Below, in pieces: positions 35,521-44,284 of a DNA stretch of 64,000 nt. Positions within the stretch are counted from its first letter, which is position 1. Each line of letters starts with the position of its first letter. The notes under the pieces are model-generated. The model had not been told where the DNA came from. It did no database searches and saw nothing but the letters and a program-made list of their open reading frames with translations. The translations under genes and the position numbers were made by a program. Origin of the DNA: Virgisporangium ochraceum (GTDB taxonomy: Bacteria; Actinomycetota; Actinomycetes; Mycobacteriales; Micromonosporaceae); contig NZ_BOPH01000026.1 in assembly GCF_016863655.1 (NCBI RefSeq), positions 1 through 64,000 on the forward strand, in the 5' to 3' direction.

Positions 35521-35924
35521 GCCACTCCCCCTTCCCCGGGGATCGTGTAGAACGGGAACACCAGGTTCCGGACGTCGTTGGTGGCCTTCACCCGGTAGTC
35601 GAGCTCGACCTTCACCTCGGCCGACTCCTGGTCGGCCACGGCGACCACGCGGTCGAGGTCGATGCGCGGCTCCCAGCGGTCGAGAGCCTCGCGCACGTAC
35701 TGCTCGATCTGGCCGAGCGTGCCGGCGGTCAGCGGCGCGAAGATGAGGCTCCACATGCGGCACCCGAACTCCGGCCGCATGACCCGCTCGCCCGGAATCG
35801 TCGAGAGAATCATGCGGATCGACGCGTCGATCTCCTCCGAGCCGGTGATGAGCCGGATCGTGCCGGCCGGGGTGATCGACGCGGGAAAGCTCCAGCCCGC
35901 GCCGATGAAGTCGCCGTGCCTCAT
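35517..35924 (-). CDS. GPW/gp25-like baseplate wedge protein
   Basis: 135 residues, gp25/lysozyme-fold wedge protein. Carries RPEFGCRMWSLIFAPL and the EPR motif in WEPRIDLDRV that starts sheath attachment in T4-like and Afp9-like proteins. ATG overlaps the PAAR stop. Its size is that of eCIS gp25. Confidence 0.9.
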   Translation of the reverse strand: MRHGDFIGAGWSFPASITPAGTIRLITGSEEIDASIRMILSTIPGERVMRPEFGCRMWSLIFAPLTAGTLGQIEQYVREALDRWEPRIDLDRVVAVADQESAEVKVELDYRVKATNDVRNLVFPFYTIPGEGGVA

Positions 35925-36310
35925 CCCACGAGTACGTCCGGTGAGCCGGAGGCGATCGTGCCCACGGGAGCGTCGACGGGGTCGTTGCATGTCATCACCG
36001 CGTCGCCGACACGGGCCAGCGGCTTGTTGTTCACCAGCACCGTCTGCGAGCCGACGAGCACCCTGCCCTGGTTCGTGGGCGGCTTGCTGAACGTCGTCGG
36101 CGGCGGCGGGATGTGCGGCGGCGTGTGGTTGGAGATGCTGTCCTGGGTGGCGGCGGGCAGCCCGTTGATGAACACGTCGGTCGACAGCGCCACCTTGAGC
36201 AGGCTGACGAACGGCAGCGGCGTCGGCACCGGTGGGCCGCTGGGCGGCACGCACAGGTGGATGTCGGTGCCGGTGACCTGGTCGTCCTGGCGCGCGGCGG
36301 GTTGTCCCAC
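35921..36310 (-). CDS. PAAR-like spike-tip protein
   Basis: 129 residues. Pro-rich core PPSGPPVPTPLPF and the C-terminal ...VLVNNKPLARVGDAVMTCNDPV...ASGSPDVLVG match PAAR proteins, which sharpen the VgrG spike. The middle holds an extra Pro-rich insertion. GTG start with GAGGA four to five bases ahead and seven bases after the VgrG-like stop. Typical Afp10-like position between spike and gp25. Confidence 0.88.
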   Translation of the reverse strand: MGQPAARQDDQVTGTDIHLCVPPSGPPVPTPLPFVSLLKVALSTDVFINGLPAATQDSISNHTPPHIPPPPTTFSKPPTNQGRVLVGSQTVLVNNKPLARVGDAVMTCNDPVDAPVGTIASGSPDVLVG

Positions 36311-36317
36311 TGTTTCC

Positions 36318-37970
36318 TCAGTTCAGCTTGATCGGCTTGCCGGTCAGCGTCATCTGACCGGTCGCGGTGATCTCGATCTCCGCGGCGTTGATGGTCAGTT
36401 TGTTCTTCGCGGTGACCTCGATGTCGGTCGCCTCGACGACGAGCTTCTGCTCCCCGATGAGCTTCGACTCCTTCTGCTCCAGGTGGAGCAGGTTCTTCTC
36501 GCCGCCGAGCGACAGGTGCACCGAGGCGGTCGGCTCGTCGGTGAACAGCAGCCGCGAGTCGATACGGGTCACCATCCCGCGTTCGTTGATCTTTCCGCCC
36601 GTGGCCGCGTCGGGCAGGGGCGTCTGGTCGGTGCGGTTCCACATCCCGCCCAGGACCACGGGTCTGGTCTGGTCGTCATGCTCGAAGCCGACCAGCACCT
36701 CGTCGTCGACCTCGGGGAGCCACTGGATTCCCCGTTTCGGGCCGCCCCCGGCCGTGGCCACGCGGGCCCACGTGCTCTCGTCCTCGGCCGACAGCGTCGG
36801 GAACGTCACCTTCACCCGGCCCAGCTTCTCGGGATCGTTGTTGTTGGTGACGATGCCGACGACGAGCCCGCCCCACGACCTCGACGCGCCGGTGGTCGTG
36901 TGCCCGCCCGCGAGGTAGTCGGCCAGCCCGGCCGGCTCCTTGCCGCCGCACACGAACTTCGTGACGTACGGACGGCCGGCGCCGTACAGGTGCTCGACGC
37001 TGGTGATGCGGTAGTTGCCGGCGAGCCGGGTGCCGACGTTCTCCACCTTCGCCATCGCGCCCGCCGCGAGCAACGGGTCGCCGGCCGCCTCGCCGCGGAG
37101 CACCACCTCGGTGCCGCTCGCCCGGAGCAGGAAGGCCTGGGCGAGCGCGTCGGCCTGGGCCTGGTCGGCCACCGGGAAGTAGCCGGCCATGCGCTGCGTG
37201 CGTCCGAAGGCCCTCTGCGCGGCGGCGTTCAGCTCGTCGCCGGCTGGAGCGTCCGTACCCAGCTCGCCCTCCGTCGCGCGGCCGACGATCGCACGCTTCG
37301 CCAGCGGGTCCCATCCACGCACCTGGACCTCGTCGCAGCGCTCGCCCGACGCGAACCGCACCGAGAAGCCCTTGAGGTTGGCGCCCCACCGCAACGGCGG
37401 CGGCGACCCCGCGGCGCGCGGGCCCTTCTTGAAATGGAACGTCTTCTCGGCGATCCAGAAGTCGAAACCGATGCGGGCGGCCCGTCTCCGGAGGAACGCG
37501 TAGTCGGTCTCGGCCACCTGCAAGAGGTACTCGTGCACCTCGCCGGTGCCGTCGACGTCGGGCTCGAGGCCGTACTCGCCCGCGATGCGGCTCGCGACGT
37601 CGCCGTCGGTGACGCTCTGGAAGCTGCGGCTCTTCGGCGCGCGGGCCATGCGGTGGGTGAGGTCGAGGCCGGTGAGCACGAGCTCGTGGCGACCGCCGCG
37701 GCCGGGTTCCATGGAGACCGCGGTGATCTCGCCGCTCGTGACGACGACGGGGTCGCCCTCGGCGCGGAAAGCGATTTCCACGCGGGTTCCGAGCGTGAAC
37801 TGGTCCTTGTCGAACAGCTCGAAGTGCGGGTCGTCGAAGTGGATGGAGAAGTAGTCGGGCAGCTGGACGGACTCCTCCACGCGTACCAGTTGCAGGTTGC
37901 CGTACAGGTCGGCCGGCAGCGGCCGCCCGTCGGCGGTGATGACGACGCCGTCGAGTCTCTTCTCAGCCAC
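36318..37970 (-). CDS. VgrG-like spike (phage late control D) protein
   Basis: 550 residues, Afp8-like: N-terminal gp27-like hub (LDGVVITADGRPLPADLYGNLQLVRVEESVQLPDYFSIHF), OB-fold (GLVVGIVTNNNDPEKLGRVKVTFPTL) and C-terminal beta-helix (EVTAKNKLTINAAEIEITATGQMTLTGKPIKL). It forms the central spike that the PAAR protein caps. GTG overlaps the LysM protein by eight bases. The beta-helix ends without a fused effector domain. Confidence 0.9.
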   Translation of the reverse strand: MAEKRLDGVVITADGRPLPADLYGNLQLVRVEESVQLPDYFSIHFDDPHFELFDKDQFTLGTRVEIAFRAEGDPVVVTSGEITAVSMEPGRGGRHELVLTGLDLTHRMARAPKSRSFQSVTDGDVASRIAGEYGLEPDVDGTGEVHEYLLQVAETDYAFLRRRAARIGFDFWIAEKTFHFKKGPRAAGSPPPLRWGANLKGFSVRFASGERCDEVQVRGWDPLAKRAIVGRATEGELGTDAPAGDELNAAAQRAFGRTQRMAGYFPVADQAQADALAQAFLLRASGTEVVLRGEAAGDPLLAAGAMAKVENVGTRLAGNYRITSVEHLYGAGRPYVTKFVCGGKEPAGLADYLAGGHTTTGASRSWGGLVVGIVTNNNDPEKLGRVKVTFPTLSAEDESTWARVATAGGGPKRGIQWLPEVDDEVLVGFEHDDQTRPVVLGGMWNRTDQTPLPDAATGGKINERGMVTRIDSRLLFTDEPTASVHLSLGGEKNLLHLEQKESKLIGEQKLVVEATDIEVTAKNKLTINAAEIEITATGQMTLTGKPIKLN

Positions 37971-38631
37971 GGCGCCGCACCGGGAGCTCCGGGATCACGA
38001 GCACGGTGCCCGGCTGCACGTCGAGCGGGTCGATGACCCCGTTCGCCTCGGCGATCAGCCGCCAGTTGAAGGGATCCGCGTAGTGCGCGGCGGCGATGCG
38101 GTCGAGCGTCTCGCCGTGCACGACGCGGTGGACCGTGTGCAGCGTCGGCGTTCCGGACGTGGGGTTCTGCAGCGGCTTGAACTCCTCGTCGTTGAACTGC
38201 TTGAGCACCATGTCGGCCTTGGCCCGTAGGGGCATCCCGGTGCTGGCGAAGTAGGTGAACCGGATCTGCAGCCGCTCGACGATCGCCTTGAACGAGTGCA
38301 GCTTCCCCCAGTGGAACTCCACCCACGGCGGCCGGGCGTTGTTGCGCGCCTTGTCGGCGCCGGCGATCGAGGGGTCCACCTTCATCAGGTCCAGGAGCTT
38401 GCTCGTGTACTCCGTGACGTCGCTGCCGCGGTCGGTGGTGTCGAGCATCAGGCTGAGACTCAGCGTTCCCGGCTGGCCGGCCTGGAACCGCAGTTCGGGC
38501 GAGTTGCGTCCCTTGCTCTCGGGCACCTGCCAGGTGTTGCTCTTGGTGATGGTGAGCTCAGCAGGGTTGAACAGGCACTCGAACTTGTCGCCCTTCTCTG
38601 TGAAGAGATAGGCCTTCTCCGGGCCGGCCAT
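37963..38631 (-). CDS. CIS tube-terminal protein with LysM domain (Afp7-like)
   Basis: 222 residues. The N-terminal domain (FECLFNPAELTITKSNTWQVPESKGRNSPELRFQAGQPGTLSLSLMLDT) matches the contractile-injection-system tube/baseplate adaptor; the C-terminus is a LysM (HTVVHGETLDRIAAAHYADPFNWRLIAEANGV...PGTVLVIPELP, written here with the family spacing). It links the inner tube to the VgrG hub, as gp53/Afp7 do. The ATG follows the TAG of the DUF4157 gene with no gap. Confidence 0.87.
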   Translation of the reverse strand: MAGPEKAYLFTEKGDKFECLFNPAELTITKSNTWQVPESKGRNSPELRFQAGQPGTLSLSLMLDTTDRGSDVTEYTSKLLDLMKVDPSIAGADKARNNARPPWVEFHWGKLHSFKAIVERLQIRFTYFASTGMPLRAKADMVLKQFNDEEFKPLQNPTSGTPTLHTVHRVVHGETLDRIAAAHYADPFNWRLIAEANGVIDPLDVQPGTVLVIPELPVRRRG

Positions 38632-41208
38632 CTAGAACACCCCCGCCCAGCGCCCACCGCGCCGCTCGATCTCCCGTAGAAGCCGTTCCTCGACCATCTC
38701 CACGATGCGGTCGGTGTCGATCGCGCCGGTGTGCGGCACGTCTCCGCCCAGGGACGCGAGACCGGGAGCGCCCTGGGGACGGCCCCCGGTACCGGCTCCG
38801 GACTGGCCGCCCGCGCCGCCGCCGCCGTGGGCACCCGGGTCGCCGCCCGAGACAGAGCCCCCGCCGGAGGCGAAGCCCCCGCCGGAGGCGAAGCCGCCGC
38901 CGCCCGCTCCGCCGGGCGCGAACCCGCCGCCCGCACCGCTCGCCGTGCCGCCGTCGACGCCGCCGCCCTGGAAGCCGCCATCTCCGAAGCCGCCTCCGAA
39001 GCCGCCGGCCGCGTAACCTCCGCCGCCCGCGTAACCTCCGCCGCCCGTGTAACCTCCGCCGGCCGCGGAACCGGCCGGGTCGCCCATGCCGCCCGGGTAG
39101 CCGGTCGGATCCGACCCGCCGCCGGACGTGCCTGGGAACGACGGAAGCTGACCACCGGGGATCGCGGCGAGAACGGTCTGCCGCGCCGTGCTCGTGGCGA
39201 GGTCGGCCACGGCGCCCACTCCCCCGCCGACCGGCAGCCCGTCGACGATTCCCGCCGCCACCCCGGTCGTGTCACCGGCCGCGTCGCGGGCGGCCGCGCC
39301 CAGCGCGCCGGGCAGCCCGTCGGTGCCACCGGCTCCGGACACCATGCCGCCGAGGCCGCCGGGAAGGCCGGCGCCGGCAGGGCCGCCACCGGCGAGGCCG
39401 GTACCAGCGAGGCCGCCACCGGTGACGCCGGCGCCGGTGAGGCCGGCGCTGGTGAGGCCGGCGCCGGTGAGGCCAGCCCCGGCAAGGCCTGCGCCGACGG
39501 CGCCAGAACCCGTGAGGCCAGAACCCGTGAGGCCGGCACCGGTCGTGCCGCTACCGGTGAGGCCGGCGCGGCCGGCGCTGGCGAGGCCGGCGAGTGAGGT
39601 GGTGCCGAAGGTGCCACCCAGTGCGCCGGAGCCGCCGGACCCGAGCATTCCGGCCACTCCAGGCGACTGTCCACCGAGGACACCGGCCGGGGCCATGCCC
39701 GGGAGCCCGCCGGCGGAGAACGTCTCGCCCGGGCCGTGGGAGCCGCCGAGGATGGAGGCGCCGGCGGCCAGCGCGCGGCGCTCGTCGTCGTCGAGGTGGG
39801 CGGTGTGGCGGCCGAGGAAGAAGCGGGGACGGCTGACCGGGCTGCGGGCGTGCGTCAGCTCGTGGGCCAGCACCGACACCGACGACGGTGCGGTGGTGGG
39901 CGCGGCCGGCAGGTGAACGACGGAGCCGGTCGTGGCACCCAGCGCGCCCGCGGCCCCCAACGCGTGCCGGGTGGCCGGACCGGTGGTGTACCGCGGGGCG
40001 GCCGCGCGTCCGACGATGCTCTGCGCCATCCGCCGCAGCGCCGACGGCAGCTCGCGCGGTGACTCCAGCGGCCGTGCCGCGACCGCTGCCTCCCAGCGCT
40101 GGCGCGGTGTCGGCCGGTCGACCTGACGCGGAGCCGGTTGCGGCGCCACCCGCGCCACGGGAGCCGCCCGCTCGATCACCGACGGCGCTGGTGGGGTCGG
40201 CGACACGGCACCGGTGGGGTCCGGCGCGCCCATCGGCGACGACGACCCGCCCAGCACCCGCAGTTCGGACGCGGCCACCGGGTTGCTCACGGTCGGCCCG
40301 GCATCGGTGGGCCGCACCAACGGCCGGCCGGCCGCGCCGGTGCGCAGCAACCGCACCAGTTCGGCGGCACCGGCCGCCGCCGACCCGATGCCGGCGTCTC
40401 CCGGGCCGCCCCCGGTGGCACCGGGTGCGCCGGACGGGGACGTGCCGCCGATCGGACGCCGGCCGGCCGCGCCCACCGGATGCCCACGACCACCGGCGCG
40501 CGCTACGGCTGTGCCGGCGGTGCCCGCGTCACCGGCGGGGCGGGCACGCGCGACGGTGGAGCCGCCCGTCGGGTGCGTGCCGGTCGGAGCGGCGAGGCTC
40601 CGGGCACGCGGGAGGATCGGGGAGGCGCCGCTCCCAGCCAGGGAGGAGCCGCCGCGCGCAACCGGTAAGGCGCCGCCTCCAGCCGGGACCGAGCCAACGG
40701 CGGTCGGGATGGAACCACCGCCGGTCGGAGAGGAGCTACCTCCAGCGGGAATGGGGCCGCCGCCCCGGGTTGGCGCCGCGTTGCCACCCGGAGCCAGCGA
40801 GCCACCGACCGGGTACGGCTCGGGACGGGCGGCCCCGCCCACACGGAGGTCCGACGTGGCCACCGGGTTGCTGACGGTCGGACCCGCCGGGGCGGGGCGC
40901 GCCAACGAACGACCCGCCAGACGCCCGGACGCCACCAACGCCCGCCGACCCACGGCGCCCACCGCGATCGTCGACGGGCGTCCCGGGTCCGGCGGCGTGC
41001 TGGCCGTACCGGAGAACGGGGTCGCTTCCGGAGCCGTGCTATGCCGTCTCAAATATTCGATCATTGTCCATGGTGGACGGACCTGGAGCGCGCCGACGAC
41101 ATCGGCCGCGACGGCCGCCGTGCGCCGGCGCGGGCGCAGCAGGCGGTGCGCGACCGCGCCGAGGCGGCGGATCAGGCGGCGGCGCCTACCGGCCGGAACG
41201 GAAGCCAC
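38632..41208 (-). CDS. DUF4157 (eCIS core domain) protein, HExxH metallopeptidase-like
   Basis: 858 residues from GTG. An Arg-rich helical N-terminus (RRRRLIRRLG...RPRRR) is supported by strong GC-rich third codon positions; an ATG at codon 49 lacks a ribosome binding site. A Gly/Ala/Ser/Pro-rich tract leads to the DUF4157 domain with HELTH at 449-453 (SVSVLAHELTHARSP), then a long Gly-rich tail with pentapeptide-like LTGAG repeats. DUF4157 proteins are a hallmark of eCIS loci and are linked to effector loading or processing; many are themselves toxin carriers. The Gly-rich tail has no recognised toxin fold. It may also serve as a scaffold in place of a classical tape measure; that is speculation. 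Confidence 0.85.
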   Translation of the reverse strand: MASVPAGRRRRLIRRLGAVAHRLLRPRRRTAAVAADVVGALQVRPPWTMIEYLRRHSTAPEATPFSGTASTPPDPGRPSTIAVGAVGRRALVASGRLAGRSLARPAPAGPTVSNPVATSDLRVGGAARPEPYPVGGSLAPGGNAAPTRGGGPIPAGGSSSPTGGGSIPTAVGSVPAGGGALPVARGGSSLAGSGASPILPRARSLAAPTGTHPTGGSTVARARPAGDAGTAGTAVARAGGRGHPVGAAGRRPIGGTSPSGAPGATGGGPGDAGIGSAAAGAAELVRLLRTGAAGRPLVRPTDAGPTVSNPVAASELRVLGGSSSPMGAPDPTGAVSPTPPAPSVIERAAPVARVAPQPAPRQVDRPTPRQRWEAAVAARPLESPRELPSALRRMAQSIVGRAAAPRYTTGPATRHALGAAGALGATTGSVVHLPAAPTTAPSSVSVLAHELTHARSPVSRPRFFLGRHTAHLDDDERRALAAGASILGGSHGPGETFSAGGLPGMAPAGVLGGQSPGVAGMLGSGGSGALGGTFGTTSLAGLASAGRAGLTGSGTTGAGLTGSGLTGSGAVGAGLAGAGLTGAGLTSAGLTGAGVTGGGLAGTGLAGGGPAGAGLPGGLGGMVSGAGGTDGLPGALGAAARDAAGDTTGVAAGIVDGLPVGGGVGAVADLATSTARQTVLAAIPGGQLPSFPGTSGGGSDPTGYPGGMGDPAGSAAGGGYTGGGGYAGGGGYAAGGFGGGFGDGGFQGGGVDGGTASGAGGGFAPGGAGGGGFASGGGFASGGGSVSGGDPGAHGGGGAGGQSGAGTGGRPQGAPGLASLGGDVPHTGAIDTDRIVEMVEERLLREIERRGGRWAGVF

Positions 41209-41641
41209 TGTGGCACACCTCCAGTTCCTCCACCGCCAGTTCGCGGGCCGAGGCCGCGAGTTTCGGGCCGCTCCAGCGGACGGGTTTCGCGTTGGTGAAC
41301 TCCCAGGTGCGGACGGGCTTGCCGGCCGCGCTCAACACGGAGACCTTGCCGGAGCGGCCAACCACGCGGTTGCTCTTGGCGAAGCCCTCGCCGGAGCACT
41401 CCATCAGCCACTCGAAGAGGGCGTCGGAGTTGGTGACGCCGCGCTTGAGCACGAGGTTGGGCCACTTCATGCGGCCCAACAGCTTGTGCGTGAACGCATT
41501 CTGACCGCCCTCGGCCACGTCCTCCACCTCGATCGTGACGGCAAGGCCGGAGACCTCCGTGAAGGCACCGATCGTGCGACCCTCCACTTCGAACACGAAC
41601 CGTCCGGCGAAGGGCGGGTCCATCGTGCGTGCGTCAGCCAC
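41186..41641 (-). CDS. Inner tube protein, second copy (gp19/Afp5-like)
   Basis: 151 residues, T4 gp19-like tube fold: FVFEVEGRTIGAFTEVSGLAVTIEVEDVAEGG and LKRGVTNSDALFEWL are conserved. Overlaps the preceding short gene by eight bases and the DUF4157 gene by 23. Paralogue of the 143-residue tube protein upstream, so tube stacks may contain two protomers, with this one at the baseplate end. Confidence 0.87.
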   Translation of the reverse strand: MADARTMDPPFAGRFVFEVEGRTIGAFTEVSGLAVTIEVEDVAEGGQNAFTHKLLGRMKWPNLVLKRGVTNSDALFEWLMECSGEGFAKSNRVVGRSGKVSVLSAAGKPVRTWEFTNAKPVRWSGPKLAASARELAVEELEVCHSGFRSGR

Positions 41642-41801
41642 CGCGTACTCCTTGCCAGGCGCGTTCGTTCAGGGTGCCCACCTCCTGCAGCAGCCGGATC
41701 CGGTCACCGTGCTCGAGGTCGAGCAGGGTGTCGAACGGCCAGTGCAGGTGGTAGGCGAGGTAGGCGATCTCCTGCCAGAGCTCGTCGTGGTCGTACCGGC
41801 C
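41634..41801 (-). CDS. DUF6760-like small eCIS protein, start codon not found
   Basis: 55 residues from the first conserved codon (GRYDHDELWQEIAYLAYHLH...TLNERAW), matching the small proteins found between sheath/tube genes in actinobacterial eCIS loci. There is no ATG, GTG, TTG or CTG in frame for at least 35 codons upstream, and the next in-frame CTG would remove the conserved core. A GGAGGT Shine-Dalgarno is correctly placed but is followed by CTA. Because the stop of the upstream gene lies two codons before the conserved start, a -1 frameshift fusion with that gene is an alternative. It overlaps the downstream tube gene by eight bases. Confidence 0.6.
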   Translation of the reverse strand, partial: GRYDHDELWQEIAYLAYHLHWPFDTLLDLEHGDRIRLLQEVGTLNERAWQGVRGG

Positions 41802-42157
41802 TAGCCCACCTCCACGGAGCTCGTCGGGAAAGGGGCTCCCGGCTCCAGGGAGTCGAGCACCGACGTGTCCTGGAAGTTGATGATGCGGTACAGGTCCTGC
41901 AGGTACGAGAAGTCGGAGACGAACAGCGACTCGATGGTCTTCGTGGTGACGCGCGGGACGGTACCGAGTTCGGTGACCACCCGCGCGAGCACGATGACCG
42001 TCGCGTACGACTCGTTCTCCTTGACCCGCGGGTCGCGCAGGGGCTCGATCTCGTCGCGGGCGCACGCCAACCGCATGGTTCCGGTGCGGTGCAGCGTTCC
42101 CTGGTCGTCGACGTAGCCCTTCGGCAGGGTGAAGGGCCACTCCGTCTGGAGACTCAT
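41801..42157 (-). CDS. Phage tail assembly protein-like small eCIS protein
   Basis: 118 residues, resembling the tail assembly proteins that follow the tube gene in eCIS loci: WPFTLPKGYVDDQGTLHRTGTMRLACARDEIEPLRDPRVKENESYATVIVLARVVTELG. No catalytic motif. ATG overlaps the tube stop (ATGA). The stop TAG coincides with the start of the reading frame of the next small protein, see the finding on a possible frameshift. Confidence 0.8.
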   Translation of the reverse strand: MSLQTEWPFTLPKGYVDDQGTLHRTGTMRLACARDEIEPLRDPRVKENESYATVIVLARVVTELGTVPRVTTKTIESLFVSDFSYLQDLYRIINFQDTSVLDSLEPGAPFPTSSVEVG

Positions 42158-42585
42158 GAACGACTGAGACCCTCGTGCGTGATGACGATCTTCTCGGTCG
42201 CCACCTCGTTACCGCCGGCGTCGAGCTCGGCACCGGTCCACTTCGACGGCCACCCGGCGATGAAGTTCCAGCGGGCGACCTCCTTCTTCTGCGAGTCCTT
42301 GATGACGATCGAGCCGTCGCGACGAGCGGCGTCGATGTCGCCGTCCTCGACCTGCTTGCGCCACTCCCACAGGGCCTTGGACTCGTCGATGCGGCGCTCG
42401 AGCGTGATGTCGCTCCACTTCATCGCGCCGGGCACCTTGCGGATGATCATCTTGCCGTCTTTGGTGGCTTCCTTGTACTCGATGGTCTCGGTCTCCGCCT
42501 CGACACCGGTGCACTTACGGAAGCTCGCCAGCTCCACCCCGCCGATCTCCAGGACGAAGTTGAAGCTTGTCATCAAGTCGGGCAT
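42154..42585 (-). CDS. Inner tube protein (gp19-like), main copy
   Basis: 143 residues: SFNFVLEIGGVELASFRKCTGVEAETETIEYKEA and the WPSKWTGAELDAGGNEVATEKIVITHEGL tail are typical of eCIS tube protomers (Afp1/Afp5). Directly follows the sheath by 13 bases, as usual. Stacks of hexameric rings form the tube that is driven into the target. Confidence 0.9.
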   Translation of the reverse strand: MPDLMTSFNFVLEIGGVELASFRKCTGVEAETETIEYKEATKDGKMIIRKVPGAMKWSDITLERRIDESKALWEWRKQVEDGDIDAARRDGSIVIKDSQKKEVARWNFIAGWPSKWTGAELDAGGNEVATEKIVITHEGLSRS

Positions 42586-42598
42586 GTCGATACCTCAC

Positions 42599-44221
42599 TT
42601 ACTCCGAGGTGGCTCCGCCACCCTGCCACTGGCTGATCCGGAAGATGACGAACTCGGCCGGCTTCACCGGCGCGATGCCCACCTCGACGATGAGCTTCCC
42701 TTCGTCCACAGAGGACGCCGGGTTGTTGCTGGCGTCGCACAGCACGTAGAACGCCTGCTCGGCGGTCGTACCGACGAGCGCGCCCTGCATCCACAGGCCG
42801 CGCAGGAACGACGTGATGTTCCGCTTCACCCGCTGCCAGAGGTCGAAGTCGTTCGGCTCGAACACCGCCCACTGGGTGCCGCGGCGGATCGACTCCTCGA
42901 TGTAGTTGAACAGCCGCCGGACGTTGATGTAGCGCCACGACGGGTCGGTCTTCGCGAGCGTGCGGGCGCCCCAGATCTTCGTGCCGTAGCTGCCGAAGCT
43001 GCGGATGCAGTTGACGCCCTCGGGGTTCAGCAGGTCCTGCTCGCCGCTGGTCACCTCGAACTCCAGGCGCGCGATCCCGCGCACCGCCTCGTTCGCCGGC
43101 GCCTTCCACACGCCGCGGGTGCCGTCGGTGCGCGCCCACACGCCGGCGACGTGGCCGCTCGGCGGCACCGTGATGAACTTCTCTCCGTTGGTGGCACCGG
43201 GCCGGGCCAGCGGGTTCGCGATCACCAGGTTCGGGTAGTACAGCGCGGCGAACGCCGTGTCGCGGGCCAGCTTCTGGCGCCACTCCAACGCGCGCGCGGC
43301 GTTGAGACCGGGCGGCGTGTCGAGGATCGCCATCTTGGTGTGGCTCGCCTCGCAGTAGTCGACGAGCTGCTTCTGCGCGGCGAGGAACGTCTCCTCGTCG
43401 AAGCTGCCGTCGTCGCCGGTGGTGATCGTGATGAGGTCCGGGATCGCCACCATCGTGACGTTCTCGGCGATCGCGAGCCCCTGGTAGCCGGTGCGCTCGG
43501 CGACCGAACCCTCCATGTCCGCCGGGGTCACTCCATTGAGGACGACCGCGGGCCGCTCCACCTGGTACCGGCCCGGCGCCGGTGCCCGCTCGGCCAGCGA
43601 CACCCCGTGCATCGGCGGGATCTCGACCCGCACGAACCGGGACCGCTCGTTGACCGTGCGCTCCAGCGTCCGCGGGCTCTTGCCGGTGAACTGGAGACCG
43701 CCGATCTCCTCCTGCAGCGAGCCGTCGGAGTAGACCCGCAGGGTGTACTCGGCCGGCGGGGTATCCTGCCCGCCGTTGCCGTCTGCGGCCGGCGGCGCGG
43801 CCGGCGGCACGATCTCGACCTCGACGCGCGAGCCCGGGTTGAGCGCCGCGATGTGCAGGCTCTCGACGTCGGGCCGCTCGGCGGCGGGCAGGGACAGCCG
43901 CGCCTGCTCGTCGCCGTCGTTGTCACCGACGGGGACACGGACGATGTAGGCGGCCGAGCCGCCGTTCTCGAAGAACCCCCGCACGGCGTGCGGCAGCCGG
44001 GCGCCCCGCACGAAACCGCCGTAGACCCGCTCGTACTGCGGCCAGCTCGTGACGAGCTGCGGCTTCACGCCGTCGGGGTCGGTGGGATCGCCCTCGTCGA
44101 CGTTGTAGGTCTCGGTGAAGCCGACGAACGCCGCGACGGCGGTACCGACGCCTTCGATCGGCATCGACCCGCTGGGCTGTTCCTCGATGTACACGCCCGG
44201 CGCTCCGTAAGTCGCCGCCAC
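42599..44221 (-). CDS. Contractile tail sheath protein
   Basis: 540 residues. N-terminus MAATYGAPGVYIEEQPSGSMPIEGVGTAVAAFVGFTETYN and the C-terminal sheath domain (FVTIPPSGHVAGVWARTDGTRGVWKAPANE...NIRRLFNYIEESIRRGTQWAVFEPND, given with family spacing) are diagnostic of tail sheath. A Gly/Pro-rich surface insertion (PPAAPPAADGNGGQ) sits in the middle. GTG start with AGGGGG seven bases ahead. Only one sheath gene is present, where Afp has three. Contracts to propel the tube. Confidence 0.93.
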   Translation of the reverse strand: MAATYGAPGVYIEEQPSGSMPIEGVGTAVAAFVGFTETYNVDEGDPTDPDGVKPQLVTSWPQYERVYGGFVRGARLPHAVRGFFENGGSAAYIVRVPVGDNDGDEQARLSLPAAERPDVESLHIAALNPGSRVEVEIVPPAAPPAADGNGGQDTPPAEYTLRVYSDGSLQEEIGGLQFTGKSPRTLERTVNERSRFVRVEIPPMHGVSLAERAPAPGRYQVERPAVVLNGVTPADMEGSVAERTGYQGLAIAENVTMVAIPDLITITTGDDGSFDEETFLAAQKQLVDYCEASHTKMAILDTPPGLNAARALEWRQKLARDTAFAALYYPNLVIANPLARPGATNGEKFITVPPSGHVAGVWARTDGTRGVWKAPANEAVRGIARLEFEVTSGEQDLLNPEGVNCIRSFGSYGTKIWGARTLAKTDPSWRYINVRRLFNYIEESIRRGTQWAVFEPNDFDLWQRVKRNITSFLRGLWMQGALVGTTAEQAFYVLCDASNNPASSVDEGKLIVEVGIAPVKPAEFVIFRISQWQGGGATSE

Positions 44222-44284
44222 GGTCTACCCCCTCTGGTCTGGTCTTTCCGGGTGCTTCGAAACAGGTACACGTCTGGATGGGTG

